Source: JAAYJG01 sp964450305 (GTDB lineage: Bacteria; Bacillota; Clostridia; DSM-8532). Taken from it: DNA of 64,000 bases. Shown here piece after piece: positions 18,268 to 28,024 of this stretch (position 1 is its first letter; each line of letters opens with the position of its first letter). Where the stretch lies: positions 1 through 64,000 of the forward strand of contig CAYVFB010000009.1 of assembly GCA_964450305.1 (NCBI GenBank), written 5' to 3'. A model generated the notes under the pieces. The model did not search any database. It had not been told where the DNA came from and worked only from the letters and a program-made list of their open reading frames with translations. The position numbers and the translations under genes are program-made.

Positions 18268-19491
18268 TTATTTGATGCTTATCAGCCGGTTTACTTCCTC
18301 AATCGCCCGGGCAAGCTGCTTGTCTTCACCTTCCGGGATATCTTCCACGCTGTAATATTGATACTGCTCATCATTCTCCACTTCAATGTCCGGTGTTACG
18401 CCGATTCCATGAATGCATACCCCCGAAGGCGTATAATACCTGGAGATGGTTACCTTAAGCCCTGCCCCGCCCTCAAGCTCGATCACCTGCTGCACAAGCC
18501 CTTTGCCAAAGGTGGTTTTCCCGATTATGGTTCCTTTTTTATAGTCCTTGATGGCTGCCGAAAGAATTTCGGAAGCACTGGCGCTGTATTCGTTGATTAA
18601 AACAGTCATTGGTAATTTCAGTTCGTTTGCATCAGACCGTTCCTCCTGACGGCGACCGCTTCGATCCTCGGTGTATACGATCAACCCTGACGGAACCAGC
18701 ATATCTGCCATGCGTACCACCTGGCTGTAGTCACCACCGGGATTGTTCCTTAAATCGATGATCAGGCCCTTTGCCCCACCCCGTATCAGAGTGTTGACGT
18801 GGTTTGCAAAATCCATGGCCATGTCTTCGTCAAACAGCTTCAATTGAACATAGCCAATATTATCTTCCAGCATCTCACTTTCAATATAAACAAGGTTGAT
18901 CACCTGGCGCACGATATCAAAGGTGATGTAGTCATTGATTTCAGGTCTGTAAACAATCACCTCAACATGGGTATCGGGTACCCCCCGGATCTTCTGGACG
19001 ATCAGATCTGAATCTTTAAGGGCGGTCACATCCTCCCCATCCACCTTCACTATTTTATCACCGATACGCATCCCTACAGCTTTCGCGGGAGAACCCGCAA
19101 AGGTTTCGTTCACCGTCAGGATCTCATCCTCGTCCATAAACACCGTGACACCGATGCCCACATAGGTGCCTTCGGCCTTTTCCCTGAAATCCTTCATCTG
19201 ATCGGGGGTGTAATATACCGTGTAAGGATCCTTCATGGCTTCAGCCATACCCTGGATAGCACCCTCGAGCAATACATTTTCATCCACCGGCTGATAATAG
19301 TTCTTTATCAGCATGGATTTAACCTGATTGAAGTTGATGATGTTTTCTCTGGAGACATCCTGACTGAATTGAATGGTATATTTGGGGTTCAGGAGGTTTA
19401 CAAAGGAATAGGCAAAAAAACCGGCGGCAAAAAAGGCGATTGCGACTAAAACACAAATAATTGCAAACAACCAATAACGTTTTGATTTCAT
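18268..19491 (-). CDS. C-terminal processing peptidase, S41 family, with PDZ domain
   Basis: 407-residue membrane-anchored serine protease. The start at 19491 has AGAGGTG upstream. An N-terminal hydrophobic segment (residues ~7-33) acts as signal anchor. A PDZ domain occupies ~105-190 (GIGVTVFMDED, GSPAKAVGMRIGDKIVKVDG). The S41 catalytic domain has NEYSASASEI with the nucleophile at Ser305 and the general base Lys330 in GKTTFGKG, 25 residues apart as in Tsp/CtpB. It is the last gene of an ftsE-ftsX-M23-ctp series, an order known from many Firmicutes, where the protease trims or regulates wall hydrolases; in Bacillus the CtpB homologue signals during sporulation. A C-terminal ~60-residue extension ends in IEEVNRLISIK. 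Confidence 0.88.
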   Translation of the reverse strand: MKSKRYWLFAIICVLVAIAFFAAGFFAYSFVNLLNPKYTIQFSQDVSRENIINFNQVKSMLIKNYYQPVDENVLLEGAIQGMAEAMKDPYTVYYTPDQMKDFREKAEGTYVGIGVTVFMDEDEILTVNETFAGSPAKAVGMRIGDKIVKVDGEDVTALKDSDLIVQKIRGVPDTHVEVIVYRPEINDYITFDIVRQVINLVYIESEMLEDNIGYVQLKLFDEDMAMDFANHVNTLIRGGAKGLIIDLRNNPGGDYSQVVRMADMLVPSGLIVYTEDRSGRRQEERSDANELKLPMTVLINEYSASASEILSAAIKDYKKGTIIGKTTFGKGLVQQVIELEGGAGLKVTISRYYTPSGVCIHGIGVTPDIEVENDEQYQYYSVEDIPEGEDKQLARAIEEVNRLISIK

Positions 19492-19626
19492 ACACACACC
19501 TCTTATCAATCTGTCAACTCCATGATATGAAACAGACTGTCCATTCAAAATATTGTATCATAACATAAGTATATTTTCCAAATTCCCTGAGAATGTCTGA
19601 TATTTAAACCATTTGTTATTTATACG

Positions 19627-19662
19627 CAGCGACGTCATTCTGAGCGCAGCGAAGGATCAGCC
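19627..19662 (+). repeat. MITE-like repeat family 1, fragment B
   Basis: GTCATTCTGAGCGCAGCGAA followed by GGATCAGCCACCTGAA matches the central arm of the family 1 element. Only one arm is present. It lies between the M23 peptidase gene and ctp. Confidence 0.55.
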
Positions 19663-19676
19663 ACCTGAAAACATTG

Positions 19677-19706
19677 AAAATACCCGGTTCCCCGGGTATT
19701 TCTTTC
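19677..19706 (-). terminator. Hairpin terminator between the M23 peptidase gene and ctp
   Basis: AATACCCGG (19679-19687) pairs with CCGGGTATT (19692-19700) around a 4-base loop; A/T-rich tails flank both sides, so it can act on either strand. It would end or attenuate the ftsEX-M23 transcript before ctp. Confidence 0.65.
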
Positions 19707-19804
19707 AAGTAGTTTATCCTATGTTCTTGGCTTTCTATTCATTCTCAGGGTTAAATGCGCATCATCTCCCTGAAAAATGCTCGGAGACTCAATATGTTAA
19801 AGGC

Positions 19805-20974
19805 TTACGGCTTTACACGCTCGAGTGGATCAGTGTGTTTTCCGTCTACCCTGACCTCAAAATGCAAATGAGGCCCCGTAGCTGTTCCTGTTCTGCCTGC
19901 TTTGGCAATTTGCTGCCCCGCTTTCACTTCCTGGCCTACCTTCACAAGGGTGCCACGGTTGTTGATGTGCGCATACAGGGTGGTAATGCCGCCGCCATGA
20001 TCAATGATGACGGTATTGCCATAACCGCCTTGCTTGCCCGTATAAATGACGGTGCCATTGCCTGATGCAACGATAGCCTCATTCATACAGGCACCGATAT
20101 CAATTCCGGTATGCATCTTCCATACCTTATAAATAGGATGGAGCCTGTTGCCGTAATAGGAAGTGATATGTGTGGTGGTAGGCGTGGGCCAGATCAGGTC
20201 TCCTCCCCGATATTTGCCGGATGATTTCTGGGCTTGCTTGATAAGCACTTCCAGTTCATCGGATCTCTTCTTCAACTCTTCCTGTTCTGCCTCATATTGC
20301 TTTAAGCTTTTTTGATCGGCTTTTATTTCCTTGTCGAGGGTTGATCGGGAAACTTCCTTTTCTTCAATCTCCTGAATATATTGCTGGACCTGATTAACGG
20401 CATTTTCCAGCTCATACTGCTTTTGCGACTTCAGCTCTTCAATTTCCAGGCGTTTGGCCTCTACACTGTCGAGAAGACTTTGATCGTTTTCGGCGATTTG
20501 CTGCATCGTCCGCAGGCGTATAAAGAACTCGTTAATGCTTTTGCTTTTCAGCAGTTCATCCAACTCCCACATGGCGGAGGACTTTCTATACATCACAAAA
20601 AGACGCGCCTTTAACAGTTCCATCTGATCGGCGTATTCCTGTTCGGCCTGTGCAATGGCTTCATCAAGGGTCATGATGGCCGACTCAAGCAACGCAACCT
20701 GTTGCTCTACCTTTTCCTTTTCGAGGCCCAGATCTTCGAGTGCTTTGACGACCTCGTCCCTTTTTTTCTTGTTCCAGTTCAGGTCTTTTTCAGTTTTCTT
20801 GATATCTTTAGCCAGGTTGGTCTTTTTTGATTCGGTTTCATCCAGTTTTTTCTGGTAATCGGACAGCTGGCCGGCCATGCTTTGCACGGCAAGGCTGCCC
20901 ATAAGTAAAAACACGAAGAAAAGGCGTAACATTCGTTTCATCATTTGTAAATGGCCCCCCCGATTTTTATGCAT
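19805..20974 (-). CDS. Coiled-coil M23 murein hydrolase (EnvC/PcsB-like FtsEX partner)
   Basis: 389 residues. I chose the ATG at 20974 because GGAGGG lies six bases upstream; ATGs at 20944 and 20941 are alternatives nearer the signal peptide (LRLFFVFLLMGSLAVQSMAG). A long coiled coil spans residues ~35-250 (for example KKLDETESKKTNLAKDIKKT, RSDELEVLIKQAQKSS). The C-terminal ~120 residues form a LytM/M23 metallopeptidase with zinc-ligand motifs HTGIDIG and HLHFEVRVDG. In both Gram-negative and Gram-positive bacteria FtsEX controls such coiled-coil hydrolases or activators across the membrane. The gene follows ftsX on the same strand, supporting that partnership. The intact HxH motif suggests it is catalytic rather than just an activator. 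Confidence 0.87.
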   Translation of the reverse strand: MHKNRGGHLQMMKRMLRLFFVFLLMGSLAVQSMAGQLSDYQKKLDETESKKTNLAKDIKKTEKDLNWNKKKRDEVVKALEDLGLEKEKVEQQVALLESAIMTLDEAIAQAEQEYADQMELLKARLFVMYRKSSAMWELDELLKSKSINEFFIRLRTMQQIAENDQSLLDSVEAKRLEIEELKSQKQYELENAVNQVQQYIQEIEEKEVSRSTLDKEIKADQKSLKQYEAEQEELKKRSDELEVLIKQAQKSSGKYRGGDLIWPTPTTTHITSYYGNRLHPIYKVWKMHTGIDIGACMNEAIVASGNGTVIYTGKQGGYGNTVIIDHGGGITTLYAHINNRGTLVKVGQEVKAGQQIAKAGRTGTATGPHLHFEVRVDGKHTDPLERVKP

Positions 20975-21096
20975 TTTCAACCCTCCGGCATAGCCGTTCC
21001 TGAAAATCTGCGTGTATTATATGTTTCGGCTGTGCACAAGTAATATCTTAGTGTTTTGGTGTAATATGGTCTTAGTCTATTATATACAAACAATCT

Positions 21097-21996
21097 CTAA
21101 ACATTCAAGTGTTTTCGCACAGAAATGACACTTCCCGCAGCACCCATGACCATTCCGATGATAATATAGACAAACAGTATTGACCCTCCGATGGTTTCAA
21201 GGGGCACCACGCTGAAAATGTTCCCGACGTTATAGCTGACCAACTCGGTATTTGCCCATTTCTCGACCACATTATAAAGATAGCTTGTGACGACAAACGA
21301 CACAAGAGCTCCGAACAGCCCGATGATCATGCCTTCAATAATAAAGGGCCAGCGGATAAACCAATCGTTGGCACCAACATATTTCATGATGCCGATTTCC
21401 TTCCGCCTTGCGAAAACCGTCAGCTTAATGGTATTGGCAATAATGGATACCGATATGATTAAAAGAATTACCAGCATGACCATCGTTCCCACATTGACCC
21501 ACTTCAGCACCAGGCTCATTTTTTCAAGGAGAACCTTTGGAAAGACGATCTCATAGATACCGTCCATATTGTTCAGTTCCCTTGAGAAGAGTGTACTGTC
21601 TTCGGCGTTTACCAGATGAACTCTGAAGGATTCGCTTAAAAAGTCGGGTGTAAGGCCTTCGAGCAAGGATGAATCTTCAAGCATTTCGGCCATATCCGCG
21701 AAGGCCTGCTCTTTGGAAATACGAACATAAGTCAATACCCTGGGATCGTCTTTCAGTTGAAGTTCGATGTTGTCGGCTTGCATTTGGGCAATGTCTCTGT
21801 CGAGAAAGACCACAATCTCCAGTTTCTTTTCAATCTGGGTCAGATTATAGGTTAAATTGATTGTGATCATCAGAAAAATTCCAAATATCAGAAGGGATGC
21901 AATGACCATGGATACAGAAGCCAGAGACATCAAAAAGTTCTTGTATGTATTTGTAAAGCCTTCTTTTAGCATGTACTTTATCGTTCTAATCTTCAT
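21097..21996 (-). CDS. ftsX: Cell-division ABC transporter permease-like protein FtsX
   Basis: 299 residues from the ATG at 21996, preceded by AAGGGGA; this start overlaps the end of ftsE by 11 bp, showing translational coupling. The protein has the FtsX layout: a cytoplasmic N-terminus (KYMLKEGFTNTYKNFLMS), TM1, an extracellular loop (residues ~60-170, VVFLDRDIAQMQADNIELQL), then three TM segments (VMLVILLIISVSIIANTIKL, FIIEGMIIGLFGALVSFVV, ILFVYIIIGMVMGA). The motif RRKEIGIMKYVGA between TM2 and TM3 is diagnostic of the family. Works with FtsE to transduce ATP hydrolysis to the downstream M23 hydrolase at the wall. Confidence 0.93.
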   Translation of the reverse strand: MKIRTIKYMLKEGFTNTYKNFLMSLASVSMVIASLLIFGIFLMITINLTYNLTQIEKKLEIVVFLDRDIAQMQADNIELQLKDDPRVLTYVRISKEQAFADMAEMLEDSSLLEGLTPDFLSESFRVHLVNAEDSTLFSRELNNMDGIYEIVFPKVLLEKMSLVLKWVNVGTMVMLVILLIISVSIIANTIKLTVFARRKEIGIMKYVGANDWFIRWPFIIEGMIIGLFGALVSFVVTSYLYNVVEKWANTELVSYNVGNIFSVVPLETIGGSILFVYIIIGMVMGAAGSVISVRKHLNV

Positions 21997-22672
21997 TTGT
22001 ATAGTTCCCCTTTTGAACATCGTGGGAGATATGCCCATAATCGAGACTGAGTACCCTCTTTTTCATATCATCCACGATGGATTTTTCATGGGTTGCCACC
22101 AGAACCGTTGTTCCGCGTTGATTGATATCCTCAAGGAGCCGCATGATTTCCCAGCTGGTGACCGGATCAAGGTTCCCTGTAGGTTCGTCTGCGATCAACA
22201 CCGACGGGTTGTTTACAATAGCCCGTGCCAGTGCTACACGCTGTTGCTCACCGCCCGAAAGCTGGTGCGGATAGACCCTTGCTTTTTTGCTGAGGCCCAC
22301 AAGGGCCAGCGCAACAGGAACCTGCCTGCGAATATCCCGGGGTTGTGCTTCAACGATCTGCATCGCGAAAGAAACATTATCATAAACGGTTTTATTCGGC
22401 AGCAGCCTGAAGTCCTGAAATACAACCCCCAGCCCTCTTCGAAGGTAAGGGATTTCGCTTCTGTCCATATCGTGGATAGAAAAGCCGTTCACATAAACCT
22501 CACCCTCGGTGGGAGCCTCCTCGTGCAGAATCAGCTTTAGCAGGGTGGACTTCCCCGATCCGCTGGGGCCCACAACAAAAACAAACTCGCCCTTATTTAC
22601 CTTGAAGGTTGCATCCTGCAACCCTATCGTACCGTTGGAATAACGCTTTGTTACTTCTATAAATTCTATCAA
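21986..22672 (-). CDS. ftsE: Cell-division ATP-binding protein FtsE
   Basis: 228-residue ABC ATPase. Walker A GPSGSGKST, Q-loop VVFQDFRLLP, signature LSGGEQQR, Walker B VLIADEPTGNLD and H-loop VATHEK are all intact. The start is a TTG at 22672 with AGGATG upstream; no ATG is available nearby. It pairs with FtsX (overlapping downstream gene) to control peptidoglycan hydrolysis at division or elongation. The C-terminus is about ten residues longer than the minimal ABC core. The gene heads the four-gene wall cluster. Confidence 0.93.
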   Translation of the reverse strand: MIEFIEVTKRYSNGTIGLQDATFKVNKGEFVFVVGPSGSGKSTLLKLILHEEAPTEGEVYVNGFSIHDMDRSEIPYLRRGLGVVFQDFRLLPNKTVYDNVSFAMQIVEAQPRDIRRQVPVALALVGLSKKARVYPHQLSGGEQQRVALARAIVNNPSVLIADEPTGNLDPVTSWEIMRLLEDINQRGTTVLVATHEKSIVDDMKKRVLSLDYGHISHDVQKGNYTNED

Positions 22673-22778
22673 GCCGTTTCATCCTATCTTTCGTTTCATA
22701 TTCAACAATATTTTTATTGGTAAATACATGCGTCTTTTATCGTAAAAACGCTTGCAGTTCAGCTGGAACTGAACGAGT

Positions 22779-23858
22779 TCACTTTCCCGCTTCATCAAGG
22801 TAACGCTTGACCATCATCGAAACCTTGAAATGAATCGCATCATCAAAGTTGCGCAGATCCATGCCGGTGAGCTTTTGAATCTTATCAAGCCGGTATACGA
22901 GGGTATTTCTGTGTACAAACAGCTGCCTGGAGGTTTCGCTGACATTGAGATTGTTCTCAAAAAACTTCTGTATGGTAATCATTGTTTCCGGATCGATCAG
23001 CTCGTAAACACCATCTTTAAAAACTTCATGCAAAAACAGTTTGCAAAGGGTGGTTGGGAGCTGATAGATCAACCGGCCGATGCCCAGGTGGTTATAATCC
23101 ACAATCGTTTTATCGGTATCAAAAATGCTGCCGATGGTCAGTGCTGTCTGGGCGTCCTTGAAGGATCGTGAAATTTCCCGCAGGCGGTCCACCTCGGTGC
23201 CGATGCCCACAGAAGCCTTGACCATCAGCTCGGTGTTCAGCGTATCGATGATGATCCTGGCCTTGCGGTAAATGTCGTCCTTGAGCTCCTTGTCCTTTAA
23301 ATCCTTTACAAGAACTGTATTCTGATCATCCAGCAATATGACAAAATCTTTGGCGTCATTGGGGAAAAGGTTTTGAATAACATTATATGCATGAATATCT
23401 CTGGTTTTTTCGGTGCGGATGGAATAGACGATCCTTCTTGAATCATCTTTGACCCTCAGCTCTTTGGCTCGGATGGAGATGTCCCCGGGCAGGATATTTC
23501 CCAGCAGGATATTTTTAATAAAGCTGTTTTTATCATATTTTTCTTCGTAATAAAGCTTGGCATTTTCAACGCTGAGGCTGATTAGTTCCATGGCCTTTTT
23601 ATGGGTTTCACCGCTGCCGCAGGCATAGGCAATGTAATCGAGGGTCCCTTGATGATCCACCTTGATCAGAGTAATATTATCCTTCTGCAGATAAGCTTCG
23701 CTGGAATTGATAAAATCAAGCACATCTTCATGGAAGCTGCCGATCTCGTCTGAGCGTGTGCTTGCGATGACCATGCCGTTCGAATCGGTAATTCCGGTAT
23801 CACAATCCAGAATTTCCTTGATCCGATAAACCAGGGACTGGAAAACTTTCGCCGCCAA
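22779..23858 (-). CDS. CdaR/PucR-type helix-turn-helix transcriptional regulator
   Basis: 359 residues when started at the TTG at 23858, the first start with a G-rich Shine-Dalgarno (GGGGGG) at proper spacing; the reading frame is open further upstream to 23927, so the start is uncertain. The N-terminal ~130 residues resemble the diacid-recognition domain of CdaR (SLVYRIKEILDCDTGITDSN), and the middle is a GGDEF-like CdaR domain. The C-terminal ~60 residues are the PucR-family HTH (FFENNLNVSETSRQLFVHRN, TLVYRLDKIQKLTG). CdaR proteins respond to sugar diacids, so the ligand may be a sugar acid, but no uptake or catabolic gene is adjacent. Confidence 0.8.
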   Translation of the reverse strand: MAAKVFQSLVYRIKEILDCDTGITDSNGMVIASTRSDEIGSFHEDVLDFINSSEAYLQKDNITLIKVDHQGTLDYIAYACGSGETHKKAMELISLSVENAKLYYEEKYDKNSFIKNILLGNILPGDISIRAKELRVKDDSRRIVYSIRTEKTRDIHAYNVIQNLFPNDAKDFVILLDDQNTVLVKDLKDKELKDDIYRKARIIIDTLNTELMVKASVGIGTEVDRLREISRSFKDAQTALTIGSIFDTDKTIVDYNHLGIGRLIYQLPTTLCKLFLHEVFKDGVYELIDPETMITIQKFFENNLNVSETSRQLFVHRNTLVYRLDKIQKLTGMDLRNFDDAIHFKVSMMVKRYLDEAGK

Positions 23859-23984
23859 GAGAATACCCCCCAACCGTCCTGTGAAGCATTTGTGCAGCGA
23901 ACCCTGCACTGCTACTATTATAAACAAAGTTACGGGCGATCACAAGGTTTTGTATGAAATTCAACAAATTTTGCAATGTGACAA

Positions 23985-24133
23985 GTTACTATTCATAGGT
24001 AAGCAGGCGCAAGCCGCTGAACGAAGTGAAGGATCTCGCATTTCTCCTGACAAGATCCTTCGCTGCGCTCAGGATAAAACATACCTATGCTGCGACTTAT
24101 GAACTGAATAAAGGGGGGTGAACAATTGCTGTC
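23985..24133 (-). repeat. MITE-like repeat family 1, copy C (inverted, truncated)
   Basis: Begins GTTACTATTCATAGGTAAGC, continues with GAACGAAGTGAAGGATCTCG and AAGATCCTTCGCTGCGCTCA, and ends at GTGAACAATTGCTGTCC. This is the reverse orientation of copy F and lacks the last ~60 bp. It lies between the CdaR-type gene and the YtxC-like gene. Confidence 0.75.
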
Positions 24134-24161
24134 CATTGGGATGTTTCCACACAATACTGCA

Positions 24162-25010
24162 TTAATCCTGAAAAACCGTTACCCTGCCTGAAAAAACCTG
24201 TTGTATGGTTTCAAGCAGCTCTCTGTTGGTTATTTCCGATGCATTATGCAAAATGACCTGCTTCGGTGCCGCCGATATGAGAAAGCTGAGCAATAAATCC
24301 TCTTCCCTGATCACACCGTCGGTTTGATCCTCAGCAAGTTCATGAAACCACTGATCCGCAACTCTTTCCATGTTTTCATCGTATATTGAAAAGCTTGAAT
24401 CCTTCTCTGCAATGATGTGAACGCACTGAATTTTGGGCTTTTGCATCTGTACGAAACATGTAAGCAGATGAATAAATTCCTGATACTCCTTTTCCACCAG
24501 ATACTGCCTTACAGCCCAATCAATCATTTCTTCCAGTTCTCTGACATATTCCTGCATCCTGAAGGTAACAAAACCTTCCAGAATAATATGGTCGCTTTGG
24601 TTCAAAAAATCGGCCAGCTTGCGGGTCACAAGGTTTCTTCTGCGAACGCGGATCACCGTGTCAAAGAAGTTCTGATCATTTTCTTTCAGCTTTTTTTGTG
24701 CGAGGAGAATAATATCACGTCGTTCATCAGCTCTGAGATATCCGTAATTTCTTTTGGTGACCCGGTTTAACAGCATTCCTTCATATGCGGACATTAAGTA
24801 ATCGGCCAGGACGGGCGATAATTGATCGACCAAAGGGTTACTTCCCCTGTTCTTTTCTTTTTTATTGCATTCCACTGCAATCAGGCCGTCATCATGATCC
24901 TGGTTTACAACGAAGCCTTCATCTGGTTTGTCAGTCTTCATCAGCTCTTTCTGCAGATAGACCAAAAGTTCGCTTGCTCCATCACCGGCCGAAATCCGGA
25001 CAGGCTGCAT
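24162..25010 (-). CDS. YtxC-like sporulation protein
   Basis: 282 residues from the ATG at 25010, which has AAGGAAG upstream. The protein is soluble, helical in its middle (RVRRRNLVTRKLADFLNQSD, MQEYVRELEEMIDWAVRQYL) and ends in a small alpha/beta part with PKQVILHNASEI. This matches my recollection of the YtxC family, annotated as a probable sporulation protein in Bacilli and Clostridia with no known biochemical activity. It is transcribed alone, divergent from the xylanase gene. Family assignment is from memory of the conserved helical core and needs a profile search. Confidence 0.65.
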   Translation of the reverse strand: MQPVRISAGDGASELLVYLQKELMKTDKPDEGFVVNQDHDDGLIAVECNKKEKNRGSNPLVDQLSPVLADYLMSAYEGMLLNRVTKRNYGYLRADERRDIILLAQKKLKENDQNFFDTVIRVRRRNLVTRKLADFLNQSDHIILEGFVTFRMQEYVRELEEMIDWAVRQYLVEKEYQEFIHLLTCFVQMQKPKIQCVHIIAEKDSSFSIYDENMERVADQWFHELAEDQTDGVIREEDLLLSFLISAAPKQVILHNASEITNRELLETIQQVFSGRVTVFQD

Positions 25011-25225
25011 ATTCACACTTCCTTTCCAGGTGTAGTATATGAAGGTCCGAAAGTGCGTATTCTGTTGGGTTGTATGTAATATATGTAAGCCTTGCATGTT
25101 TTGTGCTTCATGTTACTACCGCCGAAGTTTGCTCTTCATCATGAAAAAACCGTCTAACTGCTATATACTATTCATTTTAAATTTCAACGGTGCCAACCGA
25201 ACACCCTTATTATTCTTTTCATGAA

Positions 25226-25254
25226 TTGATAAATCAACCCGCTGATGATACAAT
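25226..25254 (+). promoter_or_regulatory. Promoter of the GH10 xylanase gene
   Basis: TTGATA (25226-25231), 17-bp spacer, TACAAT (25249-25254); predicted start about 25261, leaving a ~37-nt leader with GGGAGG before the ATG at 25298. Confidence 0.6.
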
Positions 25255-25297
25255 TTTTGTGTATCAAAACCATAGAATCAGGACGGGAGGCTTTCAG

Positions 25298-28015
25298 ATG
25301 AATATTCTAACCCACGGCAAACGTTGGATAGCTACTTCTCTGTTTTGCATCATGATGCTTACTTTCATCTCACCTGCAGCTGCGGCTGAGGCAGGAGACT
25401 ACCTTTATTCCGAAGGCTTTGAATCACAAAACACGCTGGTACTGAACGGTCAGGGAACCACCGAATTAACCGGTGAATACGCCTGGGCCGGCAAACGCAG
25501 CCTCAGCGTTTCACCAACCTCCATTAATAATTACAGCGGTGCTGCCCTTCTGAATGAAACCCTTGAAACACCCATGATGCCTACAGGCCAATACAAACTT
25601 ACCGCGAAAGCTTTCAGTGCCGATGATGCATCCCTGGGTGTACGCGTCGAAACCAGAGACAGCAGCAAAACTATTGCCTATATAGGTAATGTGAATGCAG
25701 AGCTTAAGGCTGGTAAATGGGTTGATATCGTAATGGAATTTACCATACCGGAGGATCACGAGTCGGTGATCGGCATTGTTTTCCATAATACCGACAAGCT
25801 GAAGGATCTTACCTTCTACCTGGACGAGGTAAAGCTGCAGGTTGTTACCCTGCCTGTTCCCGTTCAGGCAAAAAAAGGGCTGGAAATCAAAGAGTTGCTG
25901 GCCTTCCGCTTTGATGACAAGGCTGCGCACGAAAGCCTTTTTACACCGGGCTCATCTTCAAGGATCGAGTGGGTGAACAAAGCCGGTATTGGCAAGGACG
26001 ACAGCACCGCCCTGAAGGTGACCCACATCGATGGTGAAACCTATACCAGCGCATATAACGCCATCAGGCTTACCCTTAAGGAACCACTCCCCGCAGGCGG
26101 TATCTATAATGTTTCGGTATGGTTTTATGCCCCCGCCGAAGGAAACGAGGGTAAACGCTCCCTCACCGGGCCGGGGATTGTATTGAATGAAGAATATGCC
26201 TCCAACCAGTTCAAGCTCCCTGCCTATTACGGAACACTTCCGCTGGACGACTGGAAGCATGTGGACGTCCAGACCCCTTTAATGGAAAACCCGTTAACAA
26301 CCATCGATTTCCGCCTGGTCGTCAATGATGAAGACAGGCATGCCGACCTGTGGTATATCGATGAAATCGTGATCAGCCAGGTTGGCGATCTGCAGAAGAT
26401 TGAAACCCCTGAATGGGATCTGTCCCTGCCCTCCCTGGCTGAGGCTTATGAAAACTACTTTGACATCGGCAATGTTATCAATACACGCCAAACTGAAGAT
26501 GCCGGGCTTACGGCCATGTTCACCAAACAGTATAACGTCGTGACCGCGGAGAATGAAATGAAGCCCCAGAGTCTAAGCCCTCAAAAGGGAAAATATAATT
26601 ATGACAGTGCCGACAAGATCATCCGCTGGGCTGAAACGAACAATATCAAGGTTCATGGTCATACGCTGGTCTGGCATTCTCAATCGGCCCAATGGCTCAC
26701 CTTTGATGATGCAAGACAGGTACTGACCCGGGCTGAAGCCAGGGCCAACCTGGAAGACTACATCACCAATGTAGCCGGACATTTCAAAGGCAAGGTGGTA
26801 TCCTGGGATGTGGTGAACGAGGCCTTTGCCGACAGCGCCAGCTCAAACTGGAGGGACGGCCTGCGCAAGGATTCCCCCTGGTACCTTGCTTATGATAACG
26901 GTGCGGATGCGTCTAAAGGCGAAAGCGGCGCCGATTACCTCTATGATGCATTTGTGCTTGCGCGCCTGGCGGATCCAACCGCCACGCTATACTATAACGA
27001 CTATAACGAAACCGATGCTCCGAAGCGGGAAGCTATCGCTGCCATGGCCGAAGAGCTGAACAAAATGTGGAAGAGTGACAGCCGCAACACCCAGCCCGAT
27101 CGTTTGCTGGTAGAAGGTTTGGGCATGCAGGCCCACTACTGGACTGAAAACCTGAAGCCCCTCGAAGTAGACGCAACCATTGCACGCTTCGCGGCCACCG
27201 GTGCGAAGGTTATCGTCACCGAGCTGGACATTCCGTGCGGTTCCTATGGCAACCAGAAAACCACTCCCTTCAGCGAGGCTGAGGAGCAGCAGCAGGCCTT
27301 GTTATATGCGCAGGTATTTGAGGTGTATAAGAAATATGCCGATCATATAGACCGCGTCACATTCTGGGGCAAGGCCGACCCGCAGAGCTGGCGTTCTCAG
27401 GGCTACCCGCTGCTGTTTGATAAAACCTTCGCGCCAAAGCAGTCCTTTTATGCCGTCCTCGACTCGGAAGGTTTCCTGCTGAAGAACTGGAAGAGCCCTT
27501 TCAAGGATGTCACCGTCAACGACTGGTTCTTCACCGACGTAGCCTATTGCACCATCAACAAGCTGACACAGGGTACCGGATTCTCTACATACAGCCCTGC
27601 CACACAGGTAACCTGGGGGCAGCTGCTGGTGATCCTGTACCGTTTGGATGGCCAAACCGGTGTAACCATAGGTCAAGACTGGAACCTTGCCTCGGATGGC
27701 TGGGCGGTTACAAACGGGCTTGCGAAACTCGGCTTTAAGTCCGACGCGCAGCTGAACAGGCAGGATATGGCTATTATTCTGCAAAGATATCTGGACTATT
27801 CCAGGACCCAGTTAAAGCAAAACAAAATGAGACATATCTATGAAGATGACGCGAAGATTGATGCACAGGCAAAGCCCGCTGTTTATCTTTTATATAATAC
27901 TGGCATCATCACCGGAAAACCAGGCAACCTGTTTGACCCGGCAGGCTATACCAACCGCGCTGAGATTGCGGCCATCCTCCACCGTTTGGTAAAAGGAATA
28001 AAAGCGTCCGAGTAA
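25298..28015 (+). CDS. SLH-anchored endo-1,4-beta-xylanase, GH10 with tandem CBMs
   Basis: 905-residue secreted enzyme that cuts internal beta-1,4 bonds of xylan. ATG at 25298 with GGGAGG; signal peptide ends near AAAAEAGD. Two CBM22/CBM4_9-type modules (residues ~35-185 and ~195-365; each ends in a LYxDEV- or WYIDEI-like strand) precede the GH10 barrel (~375-730). Catalytic residues: acid/base Glu508 in VVNEAF and nucleophile Glu642 in VTELDI; HTLVWHSQ is also conserved. The C-terminal ~180 residues are SLH repeats (FKDVTVNDWFFTDVAY, FDPAGYTNRAEIAAIL), so the enzyme is bound to the cell wall. This matches the well-known multimodular surface xylanases of thermophilic Clostridia. It is monocistronic: own promoter and terminator. 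Confidence 0.95.
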   Translation: MNILTHGKRWIATSLFCIMMLTFISPAAAAEAGDYLYSEGFESQNTLVLNGQGTTELTGEYAWAGKRSLSVSPTSINNYSGAALLNETLETPMMPTGQYKLTAKAFSADDASLGVRVETRDSSKTIAYIGNVNAELKAGKWVDIVMEFTIPEDHESVIGIVFHNTDKLKDLTFYLDEVKLQVVTLPVPVQAKKGLEIKELLAFRFDDKAAHESLFTPGSSSRIEWVNKAGIGKDDSTALKVTHIDGETYTSAYNAIRLTLKEPLPAGGIYNVSVWFYAPAEGNEGKRSLTGPGIVLNEEYASNQFKLPAYYGTLPLDDWKHVDVQTPLMENPLTTIDFRLVVNDEDRHADLWYIDEIVISQVGDLQKIETPEWDLSLPSLAEAYENYFDIGNVINTRQTEDAGLTAMFTKQYNVVTAENEMKPQSLSPQKGKYNYDSADKIIRWAETNNIKVHGHTLVWHSQSAQWLTFDDARQVLTRAEARANLEDYITNVAGHFKGKVVSWDVVNEAFADSASSNWRDGLRKDSPWYLAYDNGADASKGESGADYLYDAFVLARLADPTATLYYNDYNETDAPKREAIAAMAEELNKMWKSDSRNTQPDRLLVEGLGMQAHYWTENLKPLEVDATIARFAATGAKVIVTELDIPCGSYGNQKTTPFSEAEEQQQALLYAQVFEVYKKYADHIDRVTFWGKADPQSWRSQGYPLLFDKTFAPKQSFYAVLDSEGFLLKNWKSPFKDVTVNDWFFTDVAYCTINKLTQGTGFSTYSPATQVTWGQLLVILYRLDGQTGVTIGQDWNLASDGWAVTNGLAKLGFKSDAQLNRQDMAIILQRYLDYSRTQLKQNKMRHIYEDDAKIDAQAKPAVYLLYNTGIITGKPGNLFDPAGYTNRAEIAAILHRLVKGIKASE

Positions 28016-28024
28016 CACATAACC

